From the NCBI GenBank assembly GCA_947567585.1, contig CANONE010000073.1, positions 1 through 9,963 on the forward strand: a stretch of DNA of 9,963 bases. The letters run 5' to 3'. Under the pieces are notes generated by a model. It was not told where the DNA came from, made no database searches, and saw nothing but the letters and a program-made list of their open reading frames with translations. Origin of the DNA: an uncultured Clostridia bacterium (GTDB lineage Bacteria > Bacillota > Clostridia > Oscillospirales > Acutalibacteraceae). Positions 1 through 5,278 of this stretch are shown here, piece after piece. How positions within the stretch are numbered: position 1 is the first letter of the stretch; each line of letters starts with the position of its first letter. The position numbers and the translations under genes were made by a program.

Positions 1-15
1 GTGCTCTTCCGATCT
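1..15. other. Illumina adapter remnant
   Basis: The first 15 bases, GTGCTCTTCCGATCT, are the 3' end of the standard Illumina TruSeq read-2 adapter. They are not genomic. The organism's sequence starts at or about base 16, so the left edge is a contig end made from an untrimmed read. Confidence 0.93.
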
Positions 16-35
16 GTCAACGAGATAAACTCCAT
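16..35 (-). CDS. 5' end of a leftward gene cut off by the contig edge
   Basis: On the minus strand an ATG at 35-33 follows the ribosome site AAGGTG with a 5-nt gap. Only six codons (MEFISL) and two bases remain before the adapter. A strong minus-strand promoter lies about 70 nt upstream (110-138), so this is very likely a true gene start. The product cannot be identified from six residues. A palindromic operator over the promoter is typical of autoregulated TetR-type or transporter operons, but that is only an inference. Confidence 0.4.
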
Positions 36-109
36 CTTCTCACCTTCTTTCTTTACAGAACAACCTCTTCCACCCTCACTGAAAAAAATCGTTCCTTACT
101 TCGTTTTTT

Positions 110-138
110 AGTATACAGCGCAACAGTGTATATGTCAA
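110..138 (-). promoter_or_regulatory. strong sigma-A promoter reading left
   Basis: Read on the minus strand, TTGACA (138-133) and TATACT (115-110) are separated by exactly 17 nt. The -35 box is perfect and the -10 box has five of six consensus bases. The expected transcription start is near 103, giving a leader of about 70 nt before the ATG at 35. Confidence 0.75.
112..132. promoter_or_regulatory. palindromic operator overlapping the left promoter
   Basis: Inverted repeat of 6-bp arms, TATACA (112-117) and TGTATA (127-132), around a 9-nt centre. It fills the space between the -35 and -10 boxes of the leftward promoter and overlaps the -10, so a bound protein would block RNA polymerase. The arm and spacer layout is like that of small dimeric repressors such as the TetR family. 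The repressor itself is not visible here; it could be the truncated gene at 16-35. Confidence 0.5.
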
Positions 139-145
139 GTGTTTT

Positions 146-174
146 TTGAAAAAAATATTAAGGAAATATATAGT
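146..174 (+). promoter_or_regulatory. candidate rightward promoter
   Basis: TTGAAA (146-151) and TATAGT (169-174) are separated by 17 nt, in an A/T-rich stretch. It is divergent from the leftward promoter at 110-138. No coding sequence follows on the plus strand before trmL at 814. Confidence 0.35.
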
Positions 175-210
175 TTTGCGTCAGGGCCATGATTCCATCC
201 CAAAATCTCC

Positions 211-239
211 TGGACATGACGCCCGTTCAATGCTATAAT
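211..239 (+). promoter_or_regulatory. candidate rightward extended -10 promoter
   Basis: TGGACA (211-216) and a perfect TATAAT (234-239) are 17 nt apart, and TGC directly before the -10 gives an extended -10 (TGCTATAAT). The predicted start is near 246. It points into a gene-less stretch rich in hairpins. Confidence 0.45.
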
Positions 240-262
240 CGTATAAAAAGTACGCTTTCCAG

Positions 263-287
263 AAAACCCTGTAACCTGCGGGGTTTT
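263..287. terminator. hairpin with terminator character
   Basis: AAAACCCTG (263-271) pairs with CGGGGTTTT (279-287), nine pairs with one T:G wobble and a 7-nt loop, followed by CCTTT on the plus strand. A transcript from the promoter at 146-174 would end here after about 105 nt. The flanks are A/T-rich on both sides, so it could work in either direction. Confidence 0.4.
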
Positions 288-368
288 CCTTTGGGGCGGT
301 ATGTACCGGCCCTTTCCAAACAGTCCAGAAAGCTAACCCCGATTCCCCGCCGCCTGTAAGACGCAAAG

Positions 369-395
369 GCCGGCGCGGATTCCCCCCGCGCCGGC
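369..395 (-). terminator. rho-independent terminator of the small leftward gene
   Basis: A perfect 10-bp GC stem, GCCGGCGCGG (369-378) with CCGCGCCGGC (386-395), has a 7-nt loop. On the minus strand it is followed by CCTTTGCGTCTT, a weak T-rich tail. It lies about 60 nt past the stop codon of the gene at 457-648. Confidence 0.55.
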
Positions 396-456
396 TGCGC
401 TATTGTCTATGTTGCCGCCCCTGAAAGCGCGAACTTCCAGGGGACGTCCGGCATGC

Positions 457-648
457 CTACTTCAGCATTTTTTCCATGTCGCCAATCAAGCTCCCTACCG
501 TGTGAATGGCTCTGCTGGCATTCTTCTTCATATGAGCGGCCTTTCTGTGTGAACCGCTCATGGCGCGGCTGCTGATAGCCGCCGCAGCGGCTCCCGCCAA
601 AAGGCCTACGCCCACGCCTTTCGCAATGTTCATCGACTGCTTGTACAC
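457..648 (-). CDS. small Gly/Ala-rich protein (YtxH-like), 63 aa
   Basis: The protein has a short hydrophobic glycine/alanine segment, about residues 10-26 (KGVGVGLLAGAAAAAISS region). A basic stretch with His, Lys and Arg follows (about 31-47), then an amphipathic tail ending MEKMLK. This is the layout of small YtxH-like proteins common in Clostridia, which probably associate with the membrane; their function is unknown. Start choice is open. The GTG at 648 has an excellent ribosome site (GGGAGGTG, 9 nt). The ATG at 711 also has one (AGGAGGGGG), and would add 21 mostly hydrophobic residues (MCMRAALVLLRLILLIGRCQ...). The ATG at 633 has none. I prefer 648 because it starts just before the segment typical of the family. 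Confidence 0.6.
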   Translation of the reverse strand: MYKQSMNIAKGVGVGLLAGAAAAAISSRAMSGSHRKAAHMKKNASRAIHTVGSLIGDMEKMLK

Positions 649-763
649 TGCCTGACACCTCCCGATTAGTAAGATTAAGCGCAGAAGCACGAGTGCTGCC
701 CTCATACACATTTTTTACTGCCCCCTCCTGAAATATGCACGGAAAATGCGGCCACATATTGTC

Positions 764-792
764 TTGAACCCTTTTCCGAAAGCCCAAATAAA
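764..792 (+). promoter_or_regulatory. weak candidate promoter for trmL
   Basis: TTGAAC (764-769) and AATAAA (787-792) are spaced 17 nt apart, each with four of six consensus bases. The start would fall near 799, leaving a leader of only about 15 nt that just includes the ribosome site AAAGGA. Confidence 0.25.
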
Positions 793-813
793 AACTGGCA
801 AAAGGATGATTAC

Positions 814-1347
814 ATGCCAAAACTCAATATTGTGCTGGTTGAACCTGAAATCCCCCAAAACACCGGAAATATCGCCCGAACCTGCGCGGTCACCGGCGCG
901 GCGCTGCACCTGGTGGGACCCATGGGGTTTTGCCCGGACGATAAAAAGCTGCGCCATGCGGGCCTGGATTACTGGCGTTTTTTGGAGCTCTATTCTTACG
1001 ATAGTCTGTCCGAGTTTTTTGAAAAAAACACCGGCAATTTCTTCTTTTTTTCCACCAAGGCCCGGTCGCGCCATTCGGACGCCTCCTACCCTGACGGCTG
1101 CTATCTTTTCTTTGGGAAAGAGTCCGCCGGGCTTCCGGAAAGCCTGCTGTTCCATAATCCGGAACGCTGCGTGCGCATCCCCATGCTGGATGGAGCCCGA
1201 AGCCTCAATTTGGCAAACTCCGTGGCTATCGGGGTTTTCGAAGTATTGCGGCAATGGGACTATCCCCAGCTCCAATGCCGGGGCGAGCTCCGGGACTATA
1301 ATTGGCCGGCGGCCAAGGAGGCCAACCCGGGCTCTGAGTACCTATAG
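814..1347 (+). CDS. trmL: tRNA (cytidine(34)-2'-O)-methyltransferase TrmL
   Basis: SPOUT-class methyltransferase that 2'-O-methylates the wobble nucleotide of tRNA-Leu isoacceptors using S-adenosylmethionine; it is cytosolic and acts as a dimer. All three SPOUT motifs are visible in the 177-aa protein: EPEIPQNTGNIARTC (residues 10-24) with Asn16 and Arg22, FGKESAGLP (100-108), and the knot-forming C-terminal motif RIPMLDGARSLNLANS (121-136). Length is slightly above the family's usual 150-160 aa because of a short tail after about residue 155. The ATG follows AAAGGA by 8 nt. It stands alone on the plus strand, between a leftward small gene and a leftward Nudix gene, and ends at a clear terminator. 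Its usual substrate family, a tRNA-Leu(UAA), is encoded about 2.9 kb downstream, which is probably coincidence. Confidence 0.93.
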   Translation: MPKLNIVLVEPEIPQNTGNIARTCAVTGAALHLVGPMGFCPDDKKLRHAGLDYWRFLELYSYDSLSEFFEKNTGNFFFFSTKARSRHSDASYPDGCYLFFGKESAGLPESLLFHNPERCVRIPMLDGARSLNLANSVAIGVFEVLRQWDYPQLQCRGELRDYNWPAAKEANPGSEYL

Positions 1348-1371
1348 AAATCGAAAAAACGCATAACAAAA

Positions 1372-1408
1372 AGCAAAGCCGCTGAAACGTTTGTCTCGCG
1401 GCTTTGCT
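1372..1408. terminator. two-way terminator between trmL and the Nudix gene
   Basis: A perfect 11-bp stem, AGCAAAGCCGC (1372-1382) with GCGGCTTTGCT (1398-1408), has a 15-nt loop. Plus strand: followed by CTTATTTTA. Minus strand: followed by TTTTGTTATG. It sits between two convergent genes and can serve both. Confidence 0.85.
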
Positions 1409-1437
1409 CTTATTTTACGCGTCCTTTTACCATTCGA

Positions 1438-1869
1438 TTATAGCCCCATGGTTTCCACGTAGGCGATAAAATCCCGCAGCACTTGCCGGTCGCTTTCAAA
1501 GGTGACCACCTTCAGCGCCTGTGCCAGCGTAGCCCAAGCGATCTCCTCCACCTCTTCCTTCTGGCGCTTAAGAGACCCGCCTGTGGGGATCGCGGCAAAA
1601 TAGATAACGTCTTTCATCACCTGGGGCTTGGGCGAATAGGTCACCACCTGCCGGAAGCCTCGGTTCAGCCGGACCTTCAGCCCGGTTTCCTCCCGGATTT
1701 CCCGCAGCGCGGTTTCCTCTTCGGTTTCATTTTTTTCCACATGTCCTTTGGGAAAAGCCCAGTGCCCGCCGTTTTTGTGGCGGATCAGCAGCACCTGGGG
1801 CATTTCGTCCCGTTCCTGCCACACAATGGCTCCACAAGACTTTTCCAACTTAACGGAATCTGTTTTCAT
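1438..1869 (-). CDS. Nudix hydrolase
   Basis: A 143-aa Nudix-fold pyrophosphohydrolase. The complete Nudix box GX5EX7REUXEEXGU runs from Gly42 through Glu48 and Arg56-Glu57-Ile58 to Glu60-Glu61 and Gly63-Leu64; the glutamates bind the catalytic Mg2+. The stretch HWAFPKGHVE just before it resembles the Ap4A-hydrolase/MutT-like branch, so dinucleoside polyphosphates or damaged nucleotides are likely substrates, but the sequence alone does not decide this. Start choice: an ATG three codons upstream (1878) directly abuts AAAGGA and leaves no spacer, whereas the ATG at 1869 stands 9 nt from it, so 1869 is preferred. It lies 149 bp past galM in the same direction but has its own candidate promoter and shares the terminator with trmL. 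Confidence 0.9.
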   Translation of the reverse strand: MKTDSVKLEKSCGAIVWQERDEMPQVLLIRHKNGGHWAFPKGHVEKNETEEETALREIREETGLKVRLNRGFRQVVTYSPKPQVMKDVIYFAAIPTGGSLKRQKEEVEEIAWATLAQALKVVTFESDRQVLRDFIAYVETMGL

Positions 1870-1930
1870 TTTTACCATTCCTTTGAAGCTTCCCAGCAGG
1901 AACCCTCCCGAGCCATCCGAGTTGGCGAAG

Positions 1931-1959
1931 CTTTTATCCCGGTCTTTGCCGGTTGTGAA
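1931..1959 (-). promoter_or_regulatory. candidate promoter for the Nudix gene
   Basis: On the minus strand TTCACA (1959-1954, five of six) and TAAAAG (1936-1931, four of six) are separated by 17 nt in the 149-bp gap after galM. The gap also holds a weak GC-rich dyad followed by ATTTTT on the minus strand near 1988-2008, which may help to end the galM transcript. Confidence 0.35.
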
Positions 1960-2018
1960 CCGCCGGCCTTTGCCTCGGGGCGGGAAAAATCAGCTGGCGC
2001 CGGCTTTTGAGAGGCGGG

Positions 2019-3065
2019 CTATTTTACGGAGAACTTATAGGCCGTTTCGCTGACAAAGGGCTTGTCCTTTTCTAAAATGCCGCCGGGGAAGTTCTCGTGG
2101 TTCATGGCGTCGGGATAAAATTGGGTTTCCAGGCAAAAAGCGGTATGGGGCTTCATGGGCTGGCCGTCTTTTCCAAGAATTCCCGCCGGGGGGATGTTGA
2201 AGGTGTACAGCTGCACCCCCGGCATGTCGGTAAAGACCTCCATCACCCGGCCGCTCTCCGGCTCGTAGGCTTCCGCAATTTTCCGGTAGCCAAAGCCGTC
2301 GGTACAGAAGTTGTGGTCAAAGCCCTTACAAAGCTGAATCAAGTGGTCCGCCGCAAACATATGGTCCCCCAGCTTTTTGGGGCCGCGGAAATCCAGGGGG
2401 CCGTCCGCCACATGGACAAGCTCGCCGGTGGGGATCAGCGCGTCGGTAACAGCGGTCACCCGCTGGGCGTTGATGGTCATATAAGTGCCCAGCACATCTT
2501 TGCCCGGGTCCCCGGAGAGATTGAAAAAGCTGTGGTTGGTGGGATTATACACCGTTGTCCTGTCGCTGACCGCCCGATAGGTGATCTTAAAAACGTTCTG
2601 CTCCAAAAGCCGGTACGTTATCTCCAGCTTCATTTTTCCCGGGAAGCCCTCTTCCCCGTCAGGGCTCTCCAGAGAGAAGGTAACCTCCGGTTCGCCGCCG
2701 GCCTCAAACCGCGCCTGCCACAGGGCCTGGTGAAATCCTCCGGGACCGCCATGCAGGGAGTTCTCCCCATCGTTTTTATTGAGGACGTACTCCTGGCCTT
2801 CCAGCTGAAAGCGCGCCCCGCCGATGCGGTTGCCCCACCGCCCGATGGTAGCCCCGTGGTAGTCCGCGCCAAAATATTCTTCCAGCGTCCGGTGGCCTAA
2901 AACCACGTCCCCCATCTTGCCGTCCCGGTCCGGAACCCGCAGGCTAAGCGCCCGGCAGCCGTAGTCGGTGAAAACGGCGGTCATGGTATCCGTCTCCAGG
3001 GTGAAGGTGTGGACCTGGCGCCCATCGGGAAGCGCGCCGAATTTGTCGACTTTTACGCCGTACAT
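2019..3065 (-). CDS. galM: aldose 1-epimerase (galactose mutarotase)
   Basis: Interconverts the alpha and beta anomers of glucose, galactose and related aldoses in the cytosol, supplying the anomer used by sugar kinases. The 348-aa length is normal for the family. Family active-site residues are all present: Arg80 in GNRIG, His105 in SLHGG, the catalytic acid His178 in NHSFFNL, Asp250 in GFDHNF, and the catalytic base Glu313 in CLETQFYPDA. The ATG at 3065 has a ribosome site GGAGG 10 nt upstream, placed inside the end of the kinase gene. The start lies only 3 nt after the kinase's TGA, so the two are co-transcribed and probably translationally coupled. Confidence 0.95.
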   Translation of the reverse strand: MYGVKVDKFGALPDGRQVHTFTLETDTMTAVFTDYGCRALSLRVPDRDGKMGDVVLGHRTLEEYFGADYHGATIGRWGNRIGGARFQLEGQEYVLNKNDGENSLHGGPGGFHQALWQARFEAGGEPEVTFSLESPDGEEGFPGKMKLEITYRLLEQNVFKITYRAVSDRTTVYNPTNHSFFNLSGDPGKDVLGTYMTINAQRVTAVTDALIPTGELVHVADGPLDFRGPKKLGDHMFAADHLIQLCKGFDHNFCTDGFGYRKIAEAYEPESGRVMEVFTDMPGVQLYTFNIPPAGILGKDGQPMKPHTAFCLETQFYPDAMNHENFPGGILEKDKPFVSETAYKFSVK

Positions 3066-3068
3066 GGA

Positions 3069-4028
3069 TCAGCCTTCCTCCTTGCCCAGCATGGCCGCGC
3101 CAATGATGCCCGCGTCGTTGCCCAGCTGCGCTTTACAGATCTTGGTTTTCGCGTCGGGATTATGTCCGTACTGCTCCTTGTCCACAACGGCCCGCACGGG
3201 AACCAGCAGGTTTTCGCCCTCGTTGCCCACGCCGCCGCCAATGCACAGGATATCCGGCTGGAAAATGTTGATCATATTGATCAGGCCCACGCTCAGATAC
3301 TTCACGTACTCGTCCACAATCTTCTGGCCCACCGGGTCCCCCTGACGCATGGCGTCAAAGGCGGTGCGCCCGTTGACCTTCTCTATGTTGCCGTCTACCT
3401 GATGCCACAGGGCGGAGCCTTTGGGCGCGTCCTGCATATGCATCTTGGTGCGCTTGATAAGGCCCGTGGCGGAGGCGTAGGCTTCCCAGCAGCCCAAGCG
3501 GCCGCAGGTGCAGGGCCAGCCGTCCGTTACGATAACCGTATGGCCCAGCTCGGCCCCGGCGAAGTTGCTGCCGGAAAAAATCTTGCCGTCGATAATCACG
3601 CCTCCGCCGACGCCGGTGCCCAGCGTAATGGCCATGGCAACCTTCGCGCCCTTAAGAGCTCCGGCCATGTACTCGCCAAAAGCCGCGGCGTTGGCGTCGT
3701 TCTCCATGTAAACCTGCTTGCCATCAAGGCGCTGGGAGAGCATCTTCTGCATGGGGGTGTTCAAAAAGGGCAGGTTGTTGGCATACTCAATGAGGCCGCT
3801 ATCCTTGTTGATGGTGCCGGGAGAGCCTACGCCGATCCACGGCACGTCGTTCAGGGTAAGGCCGGCCTTTTCCAAAGCGGCGCGGGCGGTGGCGGCCATA
3901 GCGTCGGCCACCTGCTCGGCGTTTTCCGTAGCGGTTGAGGAGCTAACCTTCGCCACAATTTTGCAGTCCTCGTCCACGATTCCAACGGCGATATTGGTAC
4001 CGCCCAGGTCGATTCCCAGATAATACAT
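3069..4028 (-). CDS. glcK: ROK-family glucokinase
   Basis: ATP-dependent hexose kinase, most likely glucokinase (glucose to glucose-6-phosphate). The 319-aa protein shows the N-terminal phosphate-binding motif GIDLGGTN (5-12) and VGSPGTI (67-73). The catalytic aspartate is Asp111 in ENDANAAAFGE. A second phosphate motif is GTGVGGGVI (138-146), followed by AELGH (159-163). The ROK zinc site is Cys173-Cys175-Cys180 in CTCGRLGCWE. Absence of an N-terminal helix-turn-helix makes it an enzyme and not a ROK repressor. The ATG at 4028 follows GGAG by 8 nt; an in-frame ATG at 4103 is upstream of the transcript's likely start and lacks a ribosome site. First gene of a kinase-mutarotase operon. Substrate specificity (glucose, or another hexose such as fructose or N-acetylmannosamine) is inferred. 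Confidence 0.9.
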   Translation of the reverse strand: MYYLGIDLGGTNIAVGIVDEDCKIVAKVSSSTATENAEQVADAMAATARAALEKAGLTLNDVPWIGVGSPGTINKDSGLIEYANNLPFLNTPMQKMLSQRLDGKQVYMENDANAAAFGEYMAGALKGAKVAMAITLGTGVGGGVIIDGKIFSGSNFAGAELGHTVIVTDGWPCTCGRLGCWEAYASATGLIKRTKMHMQDAPKGSALWHQVDGNIEKVNGRTAFDAMRQGDPVGQKIVDEYVKYLSVGLINMINIFQPDILCIGGGVGNEGENLLVPVRAVVDKEQYGHNPDAKTKICKAQLGNDAGIIGAAMLGKEEG

Positions 4029-4074
4029 AGTAATTTCTCCTTCATGTAAATTGGGGGTAAGCCCTATTAAGAGC

Positions 4075-4103
4075 AGTATACTATATTCTATCTGCGAAAG
4101 CAA
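4075..4103 (-). promoter_or_regulatory. promoter of the glucokinase-galM operon
   Basis: On the minus strand TTGCTT (4103-4098) and TATACT (4080-4075) are 17 nt apart; the -10 box is near perfect and the -35 moderate. The start would be near 4068, giving a leader of about 40 nt. The -10 lies in the palindrome AGTATACT (4075-4082). No CRE-like or other known sugar operator is obvious. Confidence 0.5.
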
Positions 4104-4156
4104 ATATTTTCAGCTACTTTTTCAAATTTTTTTTGCAAAATTTTTCCTCTCTCAGC

Positions 4157-4185
4157 TTGATTTTCGGAAAGCTTCATGATAAAAT
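4157..4185 (+). promoter_or_regulatory. promoter of tRNA-Leu
   Basis: TTGATT (4157-4162) and TAAAAT (4180-4185) are spaced 17 nt apart, with TGA just before the -10 forming an extended -10. The predicted start near 4192 is about 5 nt upstream of the mature tRNA. It is back to back with the glucokinase promoter. Confidence 0.6.
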
Positions 4186-4196
4186 AAAAGAAACAT

Positions 4197-4283
4197 GCCG
4201 CCGTGGTGGAATTGGCAGACACAAGGGACTTAAAATCCCTCGGTAGAAATACCGTACCGGTTCAAACCCGGTCGGCGGCACCA
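4197..4283 (+). tRNA. tRNA-Leu (anticodon UAA)
   Basis: An 87-nt class II tRNA. The acceptor arms are GCCGCCG (4197-4203) and CGGCGGC (4273-4279), then A and an encoded CCA (4281-4283). The anticodon stem AGGGA/TCCCT (4224-4228, 4236-4240) holds the loop CTTAAAA with anticodon TAA at 4231-4233. A long variable arm (CGGTA/TACCG around GAAA) is the leucine-type feature. The T arm ends ACCGG-TTCAAAC-CCGGT. It decodes UUA. It has its own promoter and terminator, so it is a single-tRNA transcription unit. Confidence 0.97.
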
Positions 4284-4368
4284 TGTTTACGCATTTTAGC
4301 GGGCGCTACCCCGCGTTTGTGAGCCGTTACGCGGACCCAAGCCAAGCGCCGCAAAGCAAAAACGGACA

Positions 4369-4403
4369 AAAGGGCTATGATGAGAAAATCATGGCTCTTT
4401 TTT
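4369..4403 (+). terminator. terminator of the tRNA-Leu unit
   Basis: A 13-bp stem pairs 4369-4381 with 4388-4400 (two G:T wobbles) around the loop GAGAAA. A run of T residues with one break follows to 4410. It lies about 85 nt after the tRNA's CCA, so the primary transcript has a long 3' trailer. Confidence 0.75.
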
Positions 4404-4432
4404 CTCTTTCCGGAACAAGCCTGGGAAAAATC

Positions 4433-4469
4433 AAAAAGGCGTGGGCACTCCGTATGCTCACGCCTTTTT
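4433..4469. terminator. two-way terminator
   Basis: A 15-bp stem, AAAAAGGCGTG... (4433-4447) with ...CACGCCTTTTT (4455-4469), has one G:T wobble and a 7-nt loop. Both strands carry a T run, so it ends the leftward gene at 4475-4915 and acts as a backstop for the tRNA transcript. Confidence 0.85.
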
Positions 4470-4474
4470 TACAG

Positions 4475-4915
4475 CTATTCGTCTTTCGTTGTAAAAGAAA
4501 TTTCAATCTCCCCCTGGGTGGTCCCGTCAAAGACCCGCTGGAGCTCCACGGCAATCGCGGCCACATCAATCGCTCCACAAAAGCGCATCGTGGCCGAGCA
4601 GACCCGCATCCCAGAGGATAGCGGCTGCGGCTGCGCCTCGGCCTCCGCCTCGGGCTCTTCCCCGGGTTCCCGAACGCCCAGGAACTCATCCCACCGGGCG
4701 CGGTCCACCCGGCTTCCCCGGCTTAATTGGATGCCGACATCATGCTCCGCAAGATACCGGCGCACGGTGTTGGCATTATTGTGGAACATTTTCGCAAATG
4801 ATACCGCGTTGGCGCCATAGGTATCAATCAGGTGCTGAAGGTAATCGTGCTGTTCTTCCCTTTCCAGCGTTTTGAATTCCGGCCAGGTCATTGGGGCGTC
4901 GAAGTTGATTGCCAT
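4475..4915 (-). CDS. hypothetical protein, putative helix-turn-helix
   Basis: A 146-aa protein I cannot name. Residues 8-30 (MTWPEFKTLEREEQHDYLQHL region) and 31-60 (GANAVSFAKMFHNNANTVRRYLAEH) look like a small helical unit with a helix-turn-helix pattern: a short helix, a turn at HNNAN, and a recognition-type helix TVRRYLAE. An acidic, proline-rich linker, PGEEPEAEAEAQPQP (84-98), separates it from a C-terminal strand-helix-strand segment (102-141) ending in EIEISF. Similar small DNA-binding-like proteins occur singly and in mobile elements of Firmicutes. The ATG at 4915 follows GGGAGG by 8 nt. It has its own promoter (4978-5005) and terminator (4433-4469), so it is a monocistronic, apparently expressed gene. 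Confidence 0.75.
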   Translation of the reverse strand: MAINFDAPMTWPEFKTLEREEQHDYLQHLIDTYGANAVSFAKMFHNNANTVRRYLAEHDVGIQLSRGSRVDRARWDEFLGVREPGEEPEAEAEAQPQPLSSGMRVCSATMRFCGAIDVAAIAVELQRVFDGTTQGEIEISFTTKDE

Positions 4916-4977
4916 GAAAACTGCCTCCCTCTTTCTCGGTTAATGATGAACATTCTTCGGACAAAAATTATGCTTTG

Positions 4978-5005
4978 ATTGTACCACAAACTCAGAAAAA
5001 ATCAA
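4978..5005 (-). promoter_or_regulatory. promoter of the putative HTH gene
   Basis: On the minus strand TTGATT (5005-5000) and TACAAT (4983-4978) are 16 nt apart, with TGG before the -10 making an extended -10. The start would be near 4971, some 55 nt before the ATG. Confidence 0.55.
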
Positions 5006-5278
5006 GAACTCTTTTTGCTCTTCCCAAACTGCCCAAGTCAGGAAGTGTACATAAGAATCCGGATACTGTATACTATTTTCATATTTGAACTGCGGCGAAC
5101 CGCGCTCTGTACATTTTCACTCCAAAGCGCTATCATGAGCAAAGCAAAATGGATGGCACGGCCATGGTGATAAAGCCGTTTCTTTGCTGGATGCAGGGGA
5201 GGACGCCGTCACCGCCCCATGGAAAAATGCCAACGGATCAGGATTGCTTCCTGGACGAATGGGCTGTCTATCCGTCTC
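5006..5278. other. stretch without a recognisable gene
   Basis: No coding region here has both a credible start and a family-like sequence. The left half is A/T-rich and the right half GC-rich, which may mean a decayed gene or an old junction. A small hairpin, GCGG-CGAA-CCGC, lies near 5092-5103. There is no clear terminator for the SDR gene that ends at 5279. Confidence 0.4.

Larger units (their letters stand above)
36..456. other. gene-less stretch with promoters and hairpins; possible small-RNA locus
   Basis: No convincing coding region exists here on either strand. It contains the leftward promoter and operator, two rightward promoter-like sequences, a terminator-like hairpin at 263-287, and a second hairpin at 293-312 (GGG/CCC plus CGGT/ACCG, one G/G mismatch, ATGT loop). 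The strong GC hairpin at 369-395 belongs to the neighbouring leftward gene. Promoter and terminator elements without an open reading frame suggest a small untranslated RNA, but I do not recognise 6S, SRP, tmRNA or a known riboswitch. Confidence 0.3.

Noticed and set aside
2097..2900. Long plus-strand open frame opposite galM (267 codons)
   Set aside because: galM on the minus strand has every catalytic residue. The plus-strand frame is the usual antisense shadow in GC-rich DNA, with no family resemblance.
3009..3938. Long plus-strand open frame opposite the glucokinase (309 codons)
   Set aside because: The ROK kinase motifs are complete on the minus strand. The plus frame is Ala/Gly/Val/His-rich shadow sequence.
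4284..4621. Open frame of 112 codons directly after the tRNA-Leu (MFTHFSGRYPAF...)
   Set aside because: It starts in the tRNA trailer with no ribosome site, runs through two rho-independent terminators, and overlaps the convincing leftward gene at 4475. The first part is most simply a non-coding trailer.
4940..4960. Possible LexA/DinR box near GAACATTCTTCGG upstream of the HTH gene
   Set aside because: The Firmicutes consensus needs GAAC-N4-GTTC symmetry; here only GAA-N5-TTC is present, so it is not a real match.
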